64,000 nt of DNA from Paenalcaligenes hominis_A (GTDB lineage Bacteria; Pseudomonadota; Gammaproteobacteria; Burkholderiales; Burkholderiaceae_B), in contig NZ_JBGJKZ010000002.1 of the NCBI RefSeq assembly GCF_041359055.1, positions 186,001-250,000 of the forward strand, given 5' to 3'. Every line of letters starts with the position of its first letter. The first letter of the stretch is position 1. This document shows, piece by piece, positions 1 through 8,175 of the stretch. The translations under genes and the position numbers were made by a program. The notes under the pieces are model-generated. The model was not told where the DNA came from. It was given only the letters and a program-made list of their open reading frames with translations, and made no database searches.

Positions 1-1576
1 GTTCTTTGGCGGCAGGGACGGGTTCGGGCAGAGCTAGACCTAAACCATCGGCCACCGCTTGGGCCAATTCCGTGTCCACATTCAGGAGTTGCCCAAGCAT
101 ACGTAATCGCACATGCTCTAGCTGTACTTTAGACAGCTCAAACACAAAGCCGGCAATAATATGTGCTTGTTCGGTAGGGGTTTGGGAGCGATAAAACAGC
201 CGCGGTTGGGAAAAGTGGTCGGCAAACGTGTCAGCCCGAACCCGTAACTTTTCGGTAGGCGCTATATCGTGTTGTGCCACTGTGGTGAAACCTTGGTCAG
301 ATGGACGTGGGCCCGTATCTTCACCGACTTCATCTAAACTATTTGGCTCATAGGTGGCACGCCCTTTGAACACATGAGTTTGCATCATGCCATCACGCTG
401 AAAGTTATGCATGGGGCACTTAGGTGCATTAATAGGTATTTGGTGAAAGTTAGTTGTGCCTAGACGAGATTTTTGGGTATCCATATAGGAAAAAAGTCGC
501 CCTTGTAATAGGGGGTCGTTGGAAAAATCAATACCTGGCACAACGTTAGTGGGCAGGAAAGCCACCTGTTCCGTTTCCGCAAAAAAGTTGTCGGGGTAAC
601 GATCCAGCACCATACGACCAATGACTTTGACTGGGATGTCTTCTTCAGGAATGATTTTGGTGGCATCGAGCACATCGTAAGGCTGCTTATCGGCCCATGC
701 TGTGTCGAAAACTTGAATGCCCAGTTCCCATTCAGGAAAGTGACCCGCTTGAATGGCTTCGTACATATCACGACGTAGGTAATCAGGATCTGCCCCTGAG
801 ATCTTGACCGCTTCATCCCACAGAGTGGATTGCAAACCTTGTTTTGGTTTCCAGTGAAACTTAACAAAATGCGTTTCGTTTTTCTCGTTGACGAGCATAA
901 ACGTATGCACCCCAAACCCTTCCATGGTGCGAAAGGATCGCGGCAGAGCACGGTCAGACATTAGCCACATTACCGTATGAGTGGATTCGGGCATGAGGGA
1001 AACAAAATCCCAAAAGGTGTCATGGGCAGAGGCGGCTTGGGGAAAGCCTCGATCCGCCTCGGGCTTTACGGCATGAATTAAATCAGGAAACTTCATAGCA
1101 TCCTGAATAAAAAACACGGGCATATTGTTGCCCACTAAATCCCAGTTGCCTTCGTTAGTGTAAAGTTTGACAGCAAAACCACGTACATCTCTTGGGGTGT
1201 CTTTAGAGCCCTTAGAGCCAGCAACCGTAGAGAATCGACAAAACACAGGAATACGTTCGCCTTTTTTCTGAAATAAAGAGGCTTTGCTTAATTCGGGAAT
1301 AGGGTGGGTACATTCAAAGTAGCCATGTACGCCTGTACCCCGCGCGTGCACAATACGTTCTGGGATACGCTCGTGATCGAAATGAAAGATTTTTTCTCGT
1401 AAGACAAAATCCTCAAGAAGTGTGGGGCCACGTGTGCCCAACTTTAATGAGTTTTGGTTATCGGAAATAGGTACGCCGTGATTGGTGGTTAATGGACAGC
1501 CTCCTCGCTGTTGGGTTTCACCACCGGAACCTTGGGGAAGTGCATTGTGGGAAGAATTTGACGTATGCTTAGTCAT
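1..1576 (-). CDS. katE: Large-subunit (HPII/KatE-type) catalase, 3' part outside window
   Basis: Heme catalase that dismutates hydrogen peroxide in the cytoplasm. The reading frame is open from an ATG at 1576 to the window edge, giving 525 codons without a stop. The start is supported by GGAG seven bases upstream. Visible catalase landmarks are the distal His77 (RIVHARG), the heme-pocket segment GNNMPVFFIQD, and the proximal heme Tyr364 in RLFSYMDTQ. The frame already exceeds the usual small-subunit length (about 480-500 aa) and runs on past a VADGLGL segment, which points to the large-subunit HPII clade with an extra C-terminal flavodoxin-like domain. That domain would lie outside the window. 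The gene is divergent from the DUF2945 gene at 1761. The catalase call is certain; the KatE subtype is an inference from length and the tail. Confidence 0.93.
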   Translation of the reverse strand, partial: MTKHTSNSSHNALPQGSGGETQQRGGCPLTTNHGVPISDNQNSLKLGTRGPTLLEDFVLREKIFHFDHERIPERIVHARGTGVHGYFECTHPIPELSKASLFQKKGERIPVFCRFSTVAGSKGSKDTPRDVRGFAVKLYTNEGNWDLVGNNMPVFFIQDAMKFPDLIHAVKPEADRGFPQAASAHDTFWDFVSLMPESTHTVMWLMSDRALPRSFRTMEGFGVHTFMLVNEKNETHFVKFHWKPKQGLQSTLWDEAVKISGADPDYLRRDMYEAIQAGHFPEWELGIQVFDTAWADKQPYDVLDATKIIPEEDIPVKVIGRMVLDRYPDNFFAETEQVAFLPTNVVPGIDFSNDPLLQGRLFSYMDTQKSRLGTTNFHQIPINAPKCPMHNFQRDGMMQTHVFKGRATYEPNSLDEVGEDTGPRPSDQGFTTVAQHDIAPTEKLRVRADTFADHFSQPRLFYRSQTPTEQAHIIAGFVFELSKVQLEHVRLRMLGQLLNVDTELAQAVADGLGLALPEPVPAAKE

Positions 1577-1760
1577 AAAGAGCTCCATCTGAAAAGAACT
1601 TTTATAAAATGCAACGGGGCCAACAAAATGCTTTTATTTTTAATCACTTATCAGTGTAGTGGAGGCTACAGACCCGCATAGGTAAGCGTCTGATAAAGAA
1701 AGTTACTAAATCACGATTAAGCAGTAATGAACGAATGAATTAACACATACGAGGTGAATC

Positions 1761-1976
1761 ATGACCAAACTATTTCAGGTAGGCGATCACGTTAGTTGGA
1801 ATTCAGAAGCAGGGCGTGTGAGTGGCGTAATTATTAAGATACACACCAGCAACTTCCCGTACAAAGGCTATACACATCATGCCTCCGAGGAGGAGCCGCA
1901 GTATGAAATTAAAAGTGACAAAACAGATCACATTGCGGCCCACAAAGGTAGCGCATTACGCAAACTAAAAAAATAA
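1761..1976 (+). CDS. DUF2945 / hypervirulence-associated TUDOR-domain small protein
   Basis: A 71-residue basic protein that fits the DUF2945 (HVA1 TUDOR domain) family over its whole length. Recognisable family segments are VSWNSEAGRVSG near the N terminus, the central YKGYTHHASEEEPQYEIKSD and the C-terminal HIAAHKGSALRKL. The fold is expected to be a small SH3/TUDOR-like barrel; its molecular role is not established. The start is well supported by GAGGTG seven bases before the ATG. It stands alone, transcribed away from the catalase gene, and the 184-base divergent gap probably carries both promoters. A short inverted repeat (GTTAGG/CCTAAC, 1988-2007) follows the stop. Proteins of this family are often found near stress genes, which would fit the catalase and OsmC here. 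Confidence 0.8.
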   Translation: MTKLFQVGDHVSWNSEAGRVSGVIIKIHTSNFPYKGYTHHASEEEPQYEIKSDKTDHIAAHKGSALRKLKK

Positions 1977-1987
1977 ATTCTAGACGC

Positions 1988-2007
1988 GTTAGGGCTTGTT
2001 GCCTAAC
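1988..2007. repeat. Short inverted repeat between convergent genes
   Basis: GTTAGG and CCTAAC form a six-base stem with an eight-base loop between the DUF2945 gene and the ABC exporter, whose 3' ends face each other. No T-tract follows on either strand, so it is only a weak terminator candidate. Confidence 0.3.
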
Positions 2008-2013
2008 AACAAA

Positions 2014-3807
2014 CTACGCATCCGCGGCGTCGTGCTGCTGCCACCATAATCGTGCGTAATAGCCGTCTAAAGCCAGTAGCTCGCTATGGGTGCCGCTTTC
2101 CACCAACATGCCTTGATCCATAACAAGAATTTGATCCGCATCGCGTATGGTCGATAAACGGTGGGCGATGACCAAGGTCGTTCGTTGTTGGCTAACGGCA
2201 TCAATGGCTGCCATGATGGCTTGTTCAGAAACAGAGTCCAGCGAAGAAGTGGCCTCATCCAATATCAACAGGGGCGGGTTTTTAAGTAAAACTCGAGCGA
2301 TGGCAACACGTTGTTTTTCACCACCAGACAGTTTTAGACCGCGTTCACCGACTTGGGTGTGGTAGCCATTAGGCAGATGCTGTATGAATTCTTCGAGGTG
2401 AGCTAGCTTAATCGCGTGTTCGACCTGGGCAGTAGTGGCTTGGGGGCACCCGTAGATTAAGTTGTTATAAAGACTATCGTTAAATAACACGGTGTCTTGG
2501 GGCACAATACCTATGGCAGTGCGTAAACTGTCCTGAGTAATGGTGCGAATGTCTTGTCCATCAATACAAATAGCGCCGCTATCTACATCATAAAATCGAA
2601 ATAAAAGACGCGCTAAGGTAGATTTACCTGCCCCACTAGTACCTACTACTGCTACTGTATGGCCGGCGGGGATACTGAAACTGATGCCTTTTAAAATAGC
2701 CCTGTCGCTACGGTAACCAAAGCGCACATTTTGAAAACGGATGTCTCCGGCTTTAATCACTAAAGGCTGCGCATTTGGCGCGTCTTTAAGCTCAGGTTCG
2801 GTTTCTAACAGCCCAAACAGACGCTCTACATTAACTAAGGATTGGCGGATTTCTCGGTACACAAAGCCCAAGGCGTTTAAAGGCACAAACAGTTGAATGA
2901 GGTAGGCATTAACCATAGTGAAGTCGCCTAAGCTCATGGTGCCATTTGCGACTTCACGTACTGCCATACTCATCATGACTATCAGCGATACGCTAATAAT
3001 AAAAGCTTGGCCCGTGTTTAAGGCTGCCATGGATAGGCGATTTTTTAGTCGCGCTTTTTCCCAAAGCTGTAGGCCTTCGTCATAATGATTGGCTTCAAAG
3101 CTTTCGTTATTGAAATACTTCACCGTCTCGTAGTTCAATAAGCTATCGATGGCACGAGAGTTAGACTGGTTATCGCGCTCGTTCGCCTCGCGCACAAATG
3201 GGGTACGCCACTCTGTTACCACAATAGAAAACAATACATACAAGCCAATCGCGGCCGCAATTACCAACACATAATGGATATTAAAGGCCACGAATAAAAC
3301 ACCAGCGACCAGAACAATTTCAAGTAAAGTAGGAACAATATTAAAGAGTGCAAACCGTAATAAAAAGCTGATTCCAGTGGTGCCACGCTCTATGTCGCGG
3401 GCTAGTCCGCCTGTTTTTCTATCTAAATGAAAAGCCAGGTGCAGTTGATGTAAATGGTTAAAAACACGTAAAGACACACGGCGCATAGCACGCTCTGCTA
3501 CGCGCGCAAAAACAGCATCGCGCAGCTCATTAAAAAAAGTGCTACCAAAACGCAAAGCGCCATAGGCTACCACCAACGTTAAGGGCACCCAGAGCACCAG
3601 CTCGGTCCCCGAGCGATGGTCTAAGTAATCAACAATATATTTCAGTGCAATAGGTGTAGAAACAGTGGCGACTTTAGCCAAAATCAACATGGTCATAGCA
3701 AAAAAGACACGACCACGGTATTCAGCCAGATAAGGCCAGAGCCCAGCAATAATTGCCCAGTTTGACTTCTTAGGCGTAGGGGAAGATTCATGAACAGAAG
3801 GGGGCAC
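2014..3807 (-). CDS. ABC exporter of the Atm1/HMT1 type (fused permease and ATPase)
   Basis: A 597-residue half-transporter with an N-terminal six-helix exporter domain (about residues 20-320) and a C-terminal nucleotide-binding domain (about 350-590). The ATPase carries Walker A GTSGAGKST, the signature LSGGEKQR, Walker B LLILDEATSSLD and the switch His in VIAHRLST. Length and sequence fit the ATM1/HMT1 class of inner-membrane exporters, which move glutathione-linked or persulfide compounds and heavy-metal conjugates. The substrate cannot be told from sequence. It would work as a homodimer. It appears monocistronic, 198 bases from the upstream cupin gene on the same strand. Confidence 0.85.
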   Translation of the reverse strand: MPPSVHESSPTPKKSNWAIIAGLWPYLAEYRGRVFFAMTMLILAKVATVSTPIALKYIVDYLDHRSGTELVLWVPLTLVVAYGALRFGSTFFNELRDAVFARVAERAMRRVSLRVFNHLHQLHLAFHLDRKTGGLARDIERGTTGISFLLRFALFNIVPTLLEIVLVAGVLFVAFNIHYVLVIAAAIGLYVLFSIVVTEWRTPFVREANERDNQSNSRAIDSLLNYETVKYFNNESFEANHYDEGLQLWEKARLKNRLSMAALNTGQAFIISVSLIVMMSMAVREVANGTMSLGDFTMVNAYLIQLFVPLNALGFVYREIRQSLVNVERLFGLLETEPELKDAPNAQPLVIKAGDIRFQNVRFGYRSDRAILKGISFSIPAGHTVAVVGTSGAGKSTLARLLFRFYDVDSGAICIDGQDIRTITQDSLRTAIGIVPQDTVLFNDSLYNNLIYGCPQATTAQVEHAIKLAHLEEFIQHLPNGYHTQVGERGLKLSGGEKQRVAIARVLLKNPPLLILDEATSSLDSVSEQAIMAAIDAVSQQRTTLVIAHRLSTIRDADQILVMDQGMLVESGTHSELLALDGYYARLWWQQHDAADA

Positions 3808-4005
3808 GCAAACTCCAAAAAGCCATCAAATAAAAACGCAAAGTGTACCGCATCCCTTGCTAAAGGTCTTGGCGCTTGGGTTTGAGTGGAGGTTGAGTAG
3901 CGGCTCTATAGACGTTGGCCTGCGGAACACCTAAGACTGCGTTTTTGTTTTCAGTGTTTTCGCTGCTGCATGAGTTAGAGCCGTACACAGAGTAGAGTAA
4001 GCGAT

Positions 4006-4395
4006 TTAACCCACCCCATTATTTTGATCGTAAACCTCTGGAATAATTTGGTTGTGTAGTTTTGAGGTTTTTAGACTGGCTTTGTTTTCGGTGTTAGGGT
4101 CAGTCCAAAAATTAATATTGAATTGAGCATCGTCACTAAGCTCGACGCGATGCCAATACTGTGGGGGGCTTACCGCAAACTCGCCAGCTTGAATCACACG
4201 AGTTTGTTCGGGGGTGCTACTGGCTTCGTTGGCAAAACCATAGAAAATCACCGTGCCTTGCATCACGCAAATTTGTCCATATACGCCCGCAGCCGTGTTG
4301 TGATGGGTTAATAAGGCTTTAGGCACGTTGTCTTTAGTGAAAAAGTGGGTGGAGCGTTTAATTTTCCAATGGCTAGGAATGACAATGTGGCTCAT
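4006..4395 (-). CDS. YeaR/TehB-like cupin protein (DUF1971)
   Basis: A small single-domain beta-barrel of the DUF1971 family, related to E. coli YeaR and to the N-terminal domain of some TehB proteins. The start at 4395 (MSHIVIPSHW) is chosen over an upstream in-frame codon because AGGAG lies five bases before it; this gives 129 residues. Family features are a motif near the N terminus (RSTHFFTKDNVPKALL), the central GQICVMQGTVIFYGF and the C-terminal FAVSPPQYWHRVELSDDAQF, whose His is likely at the metal site. The function of the family is not settled; YeaR is linked to nitrate and nitrosative stress. It lies just downstream of the OsmC gene on the same strand and may be cotranscribed with it. 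Confidence 0.72.
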   Translation of the reverse strand: MSHIVIPSHWKIKRSTHFFTKDNVPKALLTHHNTAAGVYGQICVMQGTVIFYGFANEASSTPEQTRVIQAGEFAVSPPQYWHRVELSDDAQFNINFWTDPNTENKASLKTSKLHNQIIPEVYDQNNGVG

Positions 4396-4461
4396 GGTGA
4401 CTCCTTGGCAGATAAACAAGAGCTACTAAACATTCATAAAAGAACCCCTGTCGCAGTGCAA

Positions 4462-4478
4462 GTGCCCGTGAAGGGCAC
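4462..4478. repeat. Inverted repeat between osmC-like and cupin genes
   Basis: GTGCCC and GGGCAC form a perfect six-base stem with a five-base loop in the 93-base gap between the two minus-strand genes. There is no T-tract. It could be a weak transcript-end or processing hairpin. Confidence 0.35.
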
Positions 4479-4488
4479 CTGACAAGAC

Positions 4489-4917
4489 TTAGTTTTGTAG
4501 CGTTGCATCTAAACTGATATTAGCGTTAAGTAATTTAGAAATAGGGCAGCCCACTTTGGCTTTGTTGGCAATTTCATCAAACTGAGTTTGAGTGATGCCA
4601 GGAATGCGCGCTGTCATTTTTAAATGCACCGCTGTCACAGCAAAACCGTCGTCTTGCTTTTCTAATGTGACAGTGGCTTGGGTATCGATGCTATCTGGAG
4701 TGAAATTTTCTTCGCCCAAAAGCATAGAAAATGCCATAGAAAAACACCCGGCATGTGCAGCACCAATGAGTTCTTCGGGGTTTGTGCCGGGTTGGTCCTC
4801 GAAGCGTGTATTAAAGCCATAAGGCGTTTTGTTTAAAGCACCGCTTTCGGTAGAAATAGTGCCTTTGCCTTGTTTTAGATTGCCAGCCCAATGGGCAGAT
4901 GCGGTTTTTTTGATCAT
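4489..4917 (-). CDS. osmC: OsmC-type organic hydroperoxide peroxidase
   Basis: Thiol peroxidase of the OsmC family that reduces organic hydroperoxides in the cytoplasm. The start at 4917 (MIKKTASAHW) is preferred because GAGGAAGG precedes it directly, giving 142 residues, the usual size. Both redox cysteines are present: Cys58 in AAHAGCFSMA and Cys124 in AKVGCPISK. These match the C59/C125 pair of E. coli OsmC in position. The family hallmark NPEELIGAAHAGCF is intact. It sits in a small stress group with the cupin gene downstream and the PACE efflux gene upstream, separated from the latter by a terminator. Confidence 0.92.
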   Translation of the reverse strand: MIKKTASAHWAGNLKQGKGTISTESGALNKTPYGFNTRFEDQPGTNPEELIGAAHAGCFSMAFSMLLGEENFTPDSIDTQATVTLEKQDDGFAVTAVHLKMTARIPGITQTQFDEIANKAKVGCPISKLLNANISLDATLQN

Positions 4918-5063
4918 ACCTTCCTCTTGAGTCATTAAATAGCACTAGCCAAATGACTAGCGTGTGAGTAAATGCTGCTGTACTGAAAGATACTTGATAA
5001 ATTCATTCTAACGTAGGAAGGTGAGCCAAGGCTAATCTAAATTTCCCCCTTTTTTGTGCGCTA

Positions 5064-5096
5064 TAAAAAAAGCAGATCCGTTATGGAATCTGCTTT
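5064..5096 (-). terminator. Intrinsic terminator of the PACE efflux gene
   Basis: On the minus strand a stem AAAGCAGATTCC / GGATCTGCTTT (one bulge) with a five-base loop is followed by a run of seven T. It lies 45 bases past the stop of the efflux gene and separates it from osmC. Confidence 0.8.
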
Positions 5097-5140
5097 AAAT
5101 CAAAGGGGGATAACAGGAATACGCAAAACAATAGCAACAC

Positions 5141-5590
5141 TTAGGTGGTTGGCTTGGTATGACTAGGCAAAGTAAAAATCTGGTCAAACAACAACGTAAA
5201 TAAAAAGGTGTAAATCAAAAAGAACACCATCAATGCAGCCACCATAGTAAAAGCGGTCCATAAATTGACCTGATACCACACCATGTACAAAGGCAAGGTG
5301 AAGATCAGTAAACCAGTTTCAAAACCGACTGCGTGAACGGTACGTATGCCCACTGTGCGCCGCATAATTTGATTACGTCGTTCCCATGATTCAAATAATG
5401 TGTTGTATACGTAGTTCCATACCACCGCAATCACAGAAACGATGGTGGCCGCAGGAAGGGATTCTTGGGCATCACCACCGCCGATAGACATGAGGACTAA
5501 GGTGGAAAAAAGAATTGCAAAGATTTCAAAGAGGGTAACGTACGTAATACGTCGTTTTAACGGGGTTAAGGTAATCAATTTAAACTCCAT
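5141..5590 (-). CDS. PACE-family (AceI-like) biocide efflux transporter
   Basis: A 149-residue inner-membrane protein with four predicted helices arranged as two BTP-type hairpins, the architecture of the proteobacterial antimicrobial compound efflux (PACE) family. Family marks are the N-terminal KRRITYVTLFEIFAI, whose Glu22 matches the essential membrane glutamate of AceI, the linker WNYVYNTLFESWERR, and the second hairpin RTVHAVGFETGLLIF. Characterised members export chlorhexidine, acriflavine or short diamines. The substrate here is unknown. It is transcribed alone, with a strong terminator behind it and an inverted repeat just ahead of the start codon. Confidence 0.88.
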   Translation of the reverse strand: MEFKLITLTPLKRRITYVTLFEIFAILFSTLVLMSIGGGDAQESLPAATIVSVIAVVWNYVYNTLFESWERRNQIMRRTVGIRTVHAVGFETGLLIFTLPLYMVWYQVNLWTAFTMVAALMVFFLIYTFLFTLLFDQIFTLPSHTKPTT

Positions 5591-5602
5591 TGAGCCTTTA
5601 TG

Positions 5603-5623
5603 CGGCTCTAATTAAGAGAGCCG
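5603..5623 (-). promoter_or_regulatory. Inverted repeat just upstream of the PACE efflux gene
   Basis: CGGCTCT and AGAGCCG form a perfect seven-base inverted repeat with a seven-base AT-rich spacer, ending 13 bases before the start codon of the efflux gene. It may be a repressor operator or a leader hairpin that hides the ribosome binding site. The role is inferred from position only. Confidence 0.4.
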
Positions 5624-5846
5624 GCACGTCCCGGTAAAAAAGAAGATCAAACCCATCTATAGGTTGCAGAGCCACGGTTTACGCCTGCATCAAAAAGTAT
5701 AGTAAGTCCATTTCGTCTTGTCAAAACCGCTTAAATCCCTGATGGGATTCGCTTTGTTTTTTATTTTTGTAAGTTGATGTAGCAAGATTTGTAATATTAA
5801 TATCCCTCATTTGGCCGATTTTTTTTTATTTTTTGGTGGTGTATAT

Positions 5847-6236
5847 ATGGTGAATCCAAGTCCGTTTCCTTTTAAAAGTCGCGGTGGCTTAATGCGAATT
5901 TTTCGAGCTTTTATTTATTCTCTACAAGGCTTAAAAGCCGCATGGCAGCACGAGGCGGCATTTAGACAAGAATGTGTTTTAGCTGTGATTTTGTTTCCTA
6001 CGGCTTTTTGGTTAGGACGCACACCAGTCGAGGTGTTTTTACTTTGTTTATGTTTGCTTTTGGTGCTGGTTACCGAGCTAATAAATAGCGCTATAGAAGC
6101 ACTTGCGGACAGCCTGAGTACTGAACACCATCCATTGTTAGGTCGGGCTAAAGACATAGGTAGTGCAGCGGTTTTTCTGACTCTATGCATGGTTATAGGG
6201 TGGTGGGGGTGGGTAATAGTAGACCGTTTTTTTTAA
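5847..6236 (+). CDS. dgkA: Diacylglycerol kinase
   Basis: Small trimeric inner-membrane lipid kinase that phosphorylates diacylglycerol to phosphatidate, recycling lipid from osmoregulated glucan or similar synthesis. The ATG at 5847 with GGTGGT seven bases upstream is preferred over an upstream TTG, giving 129 residues. Conserved residues are visible: WQHEAAFRQE near the first helix, then Glu77, Asn80, Glu84 and Asp88 in the ELINSAIEALAD signature, and Lys102-Asp103. These match E. coli E69/N72/E76/D80/K94/D95 in spacing. Three transmembrane helices follow an amphipathic N terminus. It stands alone upstream of the cellulose operon, with a 252-base gap that holds no further gene. Confidence 0.93.
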   Translation: MVNPSPFPFKSRGGLMRIFRAFIYSLQGLKAAWQHEAAFRQECVLAVILFPTAFWLGRTPVEVFLLCLCLLLVLVTELINSAIEALADSLSTEHHPLLGRAKDIGSAAVFLTLCMVIGWWGWVIVDRFF

Positions 6237-6488
6237 TTGTTTAGTTTGACTTAGAAAAGGCAACAACAAAAATAAATGCCGCGATTTAGCACTTATTAAT
6301 TTTAGCCTTAATGATAGAAATGTAGGCCCTGTGGGCTGACTCATAACGAACCTAAGTTGTATGCCGTTTTTGTTACATATTAAAAAGTGTAGTTACTGTA
6401 GCAGACGCCTTTTTTAAATTTTGTAATGTGAGTGTAGAAAAGGCTGGCTTCTAAATGTAATTACTCTGCTTCATTGTGAAGGGAGAAC

Positions 6489-8030
6489 ATGACAATTAAC
6501 CCCAACAACTACTTAGTAAGCTGCGGGTTAGGCTTAGCCGCGGTGCCCCAAGAGTACAAACAGGTGCGCTCAGGGTCTGTGTATTGGACTGGTGTTTCTA
6601 GCCAAACAGAGGCCGAGTGGTTAGCTGGGAAAACAATAGCTACTGCTCCACCCAAGACCCGCATGCTTCTTTTAGCCGACTCACGGTTGGATGAAATGCT
6701 AGCGTATAACTCAATGGATTCCTCCGAACCCATAGAGATTCGCAGTTATCAGGTACGTGGTCATTCTCCTGATGACATGTTGGTGCTGACAAAACAACTA
6801 GATCGTGCCGCCCAACCTAAAGCACGGCTGATTATTTTGGTTATGCCTATTACAAAACCCAAGGATTGGCTGCTTAATGCCGAGTCAATACTAACAAAAT
6901 GGCGTAATTGGGTAGAAAAAAACCAATGTGTAATGGTGGTAGTGGGGTATGGGGCCGAGGTGGCCTCCTTAACTCAACGTTTAACGCCTTATAGTAAATT
7001 TCTTGCGGGGCTCGCTTTTTTACAAAAAAATGCACAGCTAGAAATGGAGTATCTAGTTTGGCACTGGCGTAATGAGCTTGGGGTATTTGGACAAGCTCTA
7101 TTTCAGCTTAATGGGCAAGCCGAGCATTTGCTAGCTACTGATTTACCTCAAACCGCTCAGTCCTTAGCAGCCACACACCCAACGGTTTTCTTACAAAATA
7201 GCATTGCAAACCCGTTAGCATTGGTGGGGCGCGAACACTATGAGTGGGTAGCATCGTGGGCGGCATTAGTAGAAAAAGGGCTGAGCGAGCCTAACTCTGC
7301 TTTAGTGTTTGCGTTAGAGCACCATCAAGACTTAGAGGAATTAGCGCGTACGTTGTATTACCTACGGCAACAGCGTCAACAAAGCGTGCGTTTAGTGGTA
7401 GTGGAAACAGGAGCCCAAGCATTAAGGCGTTCGGAGGTTGAGCTACTGACATTAAGTGGATGTTCTTTAGTTATTCCTAAAGTTGATTTGGCACGGTTTT
7501 TTAATTTATTAGAAATACTGCATGCGCAGCCCGATTATTTCCAACTCACTCATGATTTAGACCAAGCTCTGCAGGCTGTACAAGCCCAAGCCATACGAGG
7601 TGAGCTTGCGATCCCAGATTTTGTGGCGTATCTAGAAAACGTGTATGGCTTATCCGATGCTCAAGAGCAGCACGGCAGCTTAGTGTTATTGACGCCAGTT
7701 GACAGCTTATCTACCTGGCAGTTGTTAGCTCAAATTCAAATGCAGCGCGAGGGAGATGTGGTCTGTGCCACAGCGAAGTGTGTCTATGTGTTTTTATTTG
7801 AATGTGAGCCTGCTTTGGTAAATGTCGCTTTAGAGCGGTTACTACGATTACCTCCTGCAGAAGTAGTGATCAAGCACCAGATATTGTTCTTAGCCAGTGA
7901 TGTGCAACAGGCGTTAGAAAAGCTAAGGCGTGAGTCCGATGAGACCATTGCGATGCCAACGACCACGTTACCGATGACACGCTTGCATCAGGTGTTTCAG
8001 CCCGTTCTTAAACCAATTCGCAATACTTAA
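6489..8030 (+). CDS. bcsE: Cellulose biosynthesis c-di-GMP-binding protein BcsE
   Basis: A 513-residue cytoplasmic accessory protein of the cellulose synthase. It has the three-part BcsE layout: a degenerate N-terminal NTPase-like region, a receiver-like region (ARTLYYLRQQRQQS ... SGCSLVIPKVDLARFF, about residues 275-345) and a C-terminal GIL domain. The GIL c-di-GMP site RxGD is intact as R420-E-G-D423, followed by a hydrophobic strand as in E. coli BcsE. It binds c-di-GMP and helps BcsF/BcsR/BcsQ recruit and stabilise the synthase. GGGAG precedes the start. Here it is the first gene of the operon rather than part of a divergent bcsEFG unit. Confidence 0.88.
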   Translation: MTINPNNYLVSCGLGLAAVPQEYKQVRSGSVYWTGVSSQTEAEWLAGKTIATAPPKTRMLLLADSRLDEMLAYNSMDSSEPIEIRSYQVRGHSPDDMLVLTKQLDRAAQPKARLIILVMPITKPKDWLLNAESILTKWRNWVEKNQCVMVVVGYGAEVASLTQRLTPYSKFLAGLAFLQKNAQLEMEYLVWHWRNELGVFGQALFQLNGQAEHLLATDLPQTAQSLAATHPTVFLQNSIANPLALVGREHYEWVASWAALVEKGLSEPNSALVFALEHHQDLEELARTLYYLRQQRQQSVRLVVVETGAQALRRSEVELLTLSGCSLVIPKVDLARFFNLLEILHAQPDYFQLTHDLDQALQAVQAQAIRGELAIPDFVAYLENVYGLSDAQEQHGSLVLLTPVDSLSTWQLLAQIQMQREGDVVCATAKCVYVFLFECEPALVNVALERLLRLPPAEVVIKHQILFLASDVQQALEKLRRESDETIAMPTTTLPMTRLHQVFQPVLKPIRNT

Positions 8031-8175
8031 CGCACAGCTATTTCAGTAGTTATGACTTTTTTCTAGGGGCAGTAGCAGGCTTTTTGTTGTTCTTGTCTGG
8101 GGATGCTTAGGAGCATGAGCGCTTATTAAATGCTCATTCGGATCATCAAGTGGCACAAAACGTATAAACGGCAAT

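Noticed and set aside
460..951. A 163-codon minus-strand frame inside the catalase gene
   Set aside because: It is another frame of the same strand; the catalase frame through this region contains the conserved heme-binding motifs and is open throughout.
8031..8175. A bcsF gene between bcsE and bcsG
   Set aside because: There is a short hydrophobic open stretch (FLGAVAGFLLFLSG) of about 30 codons but it has no start codon and no BcsF-like basic tail, so it does not support a gene.
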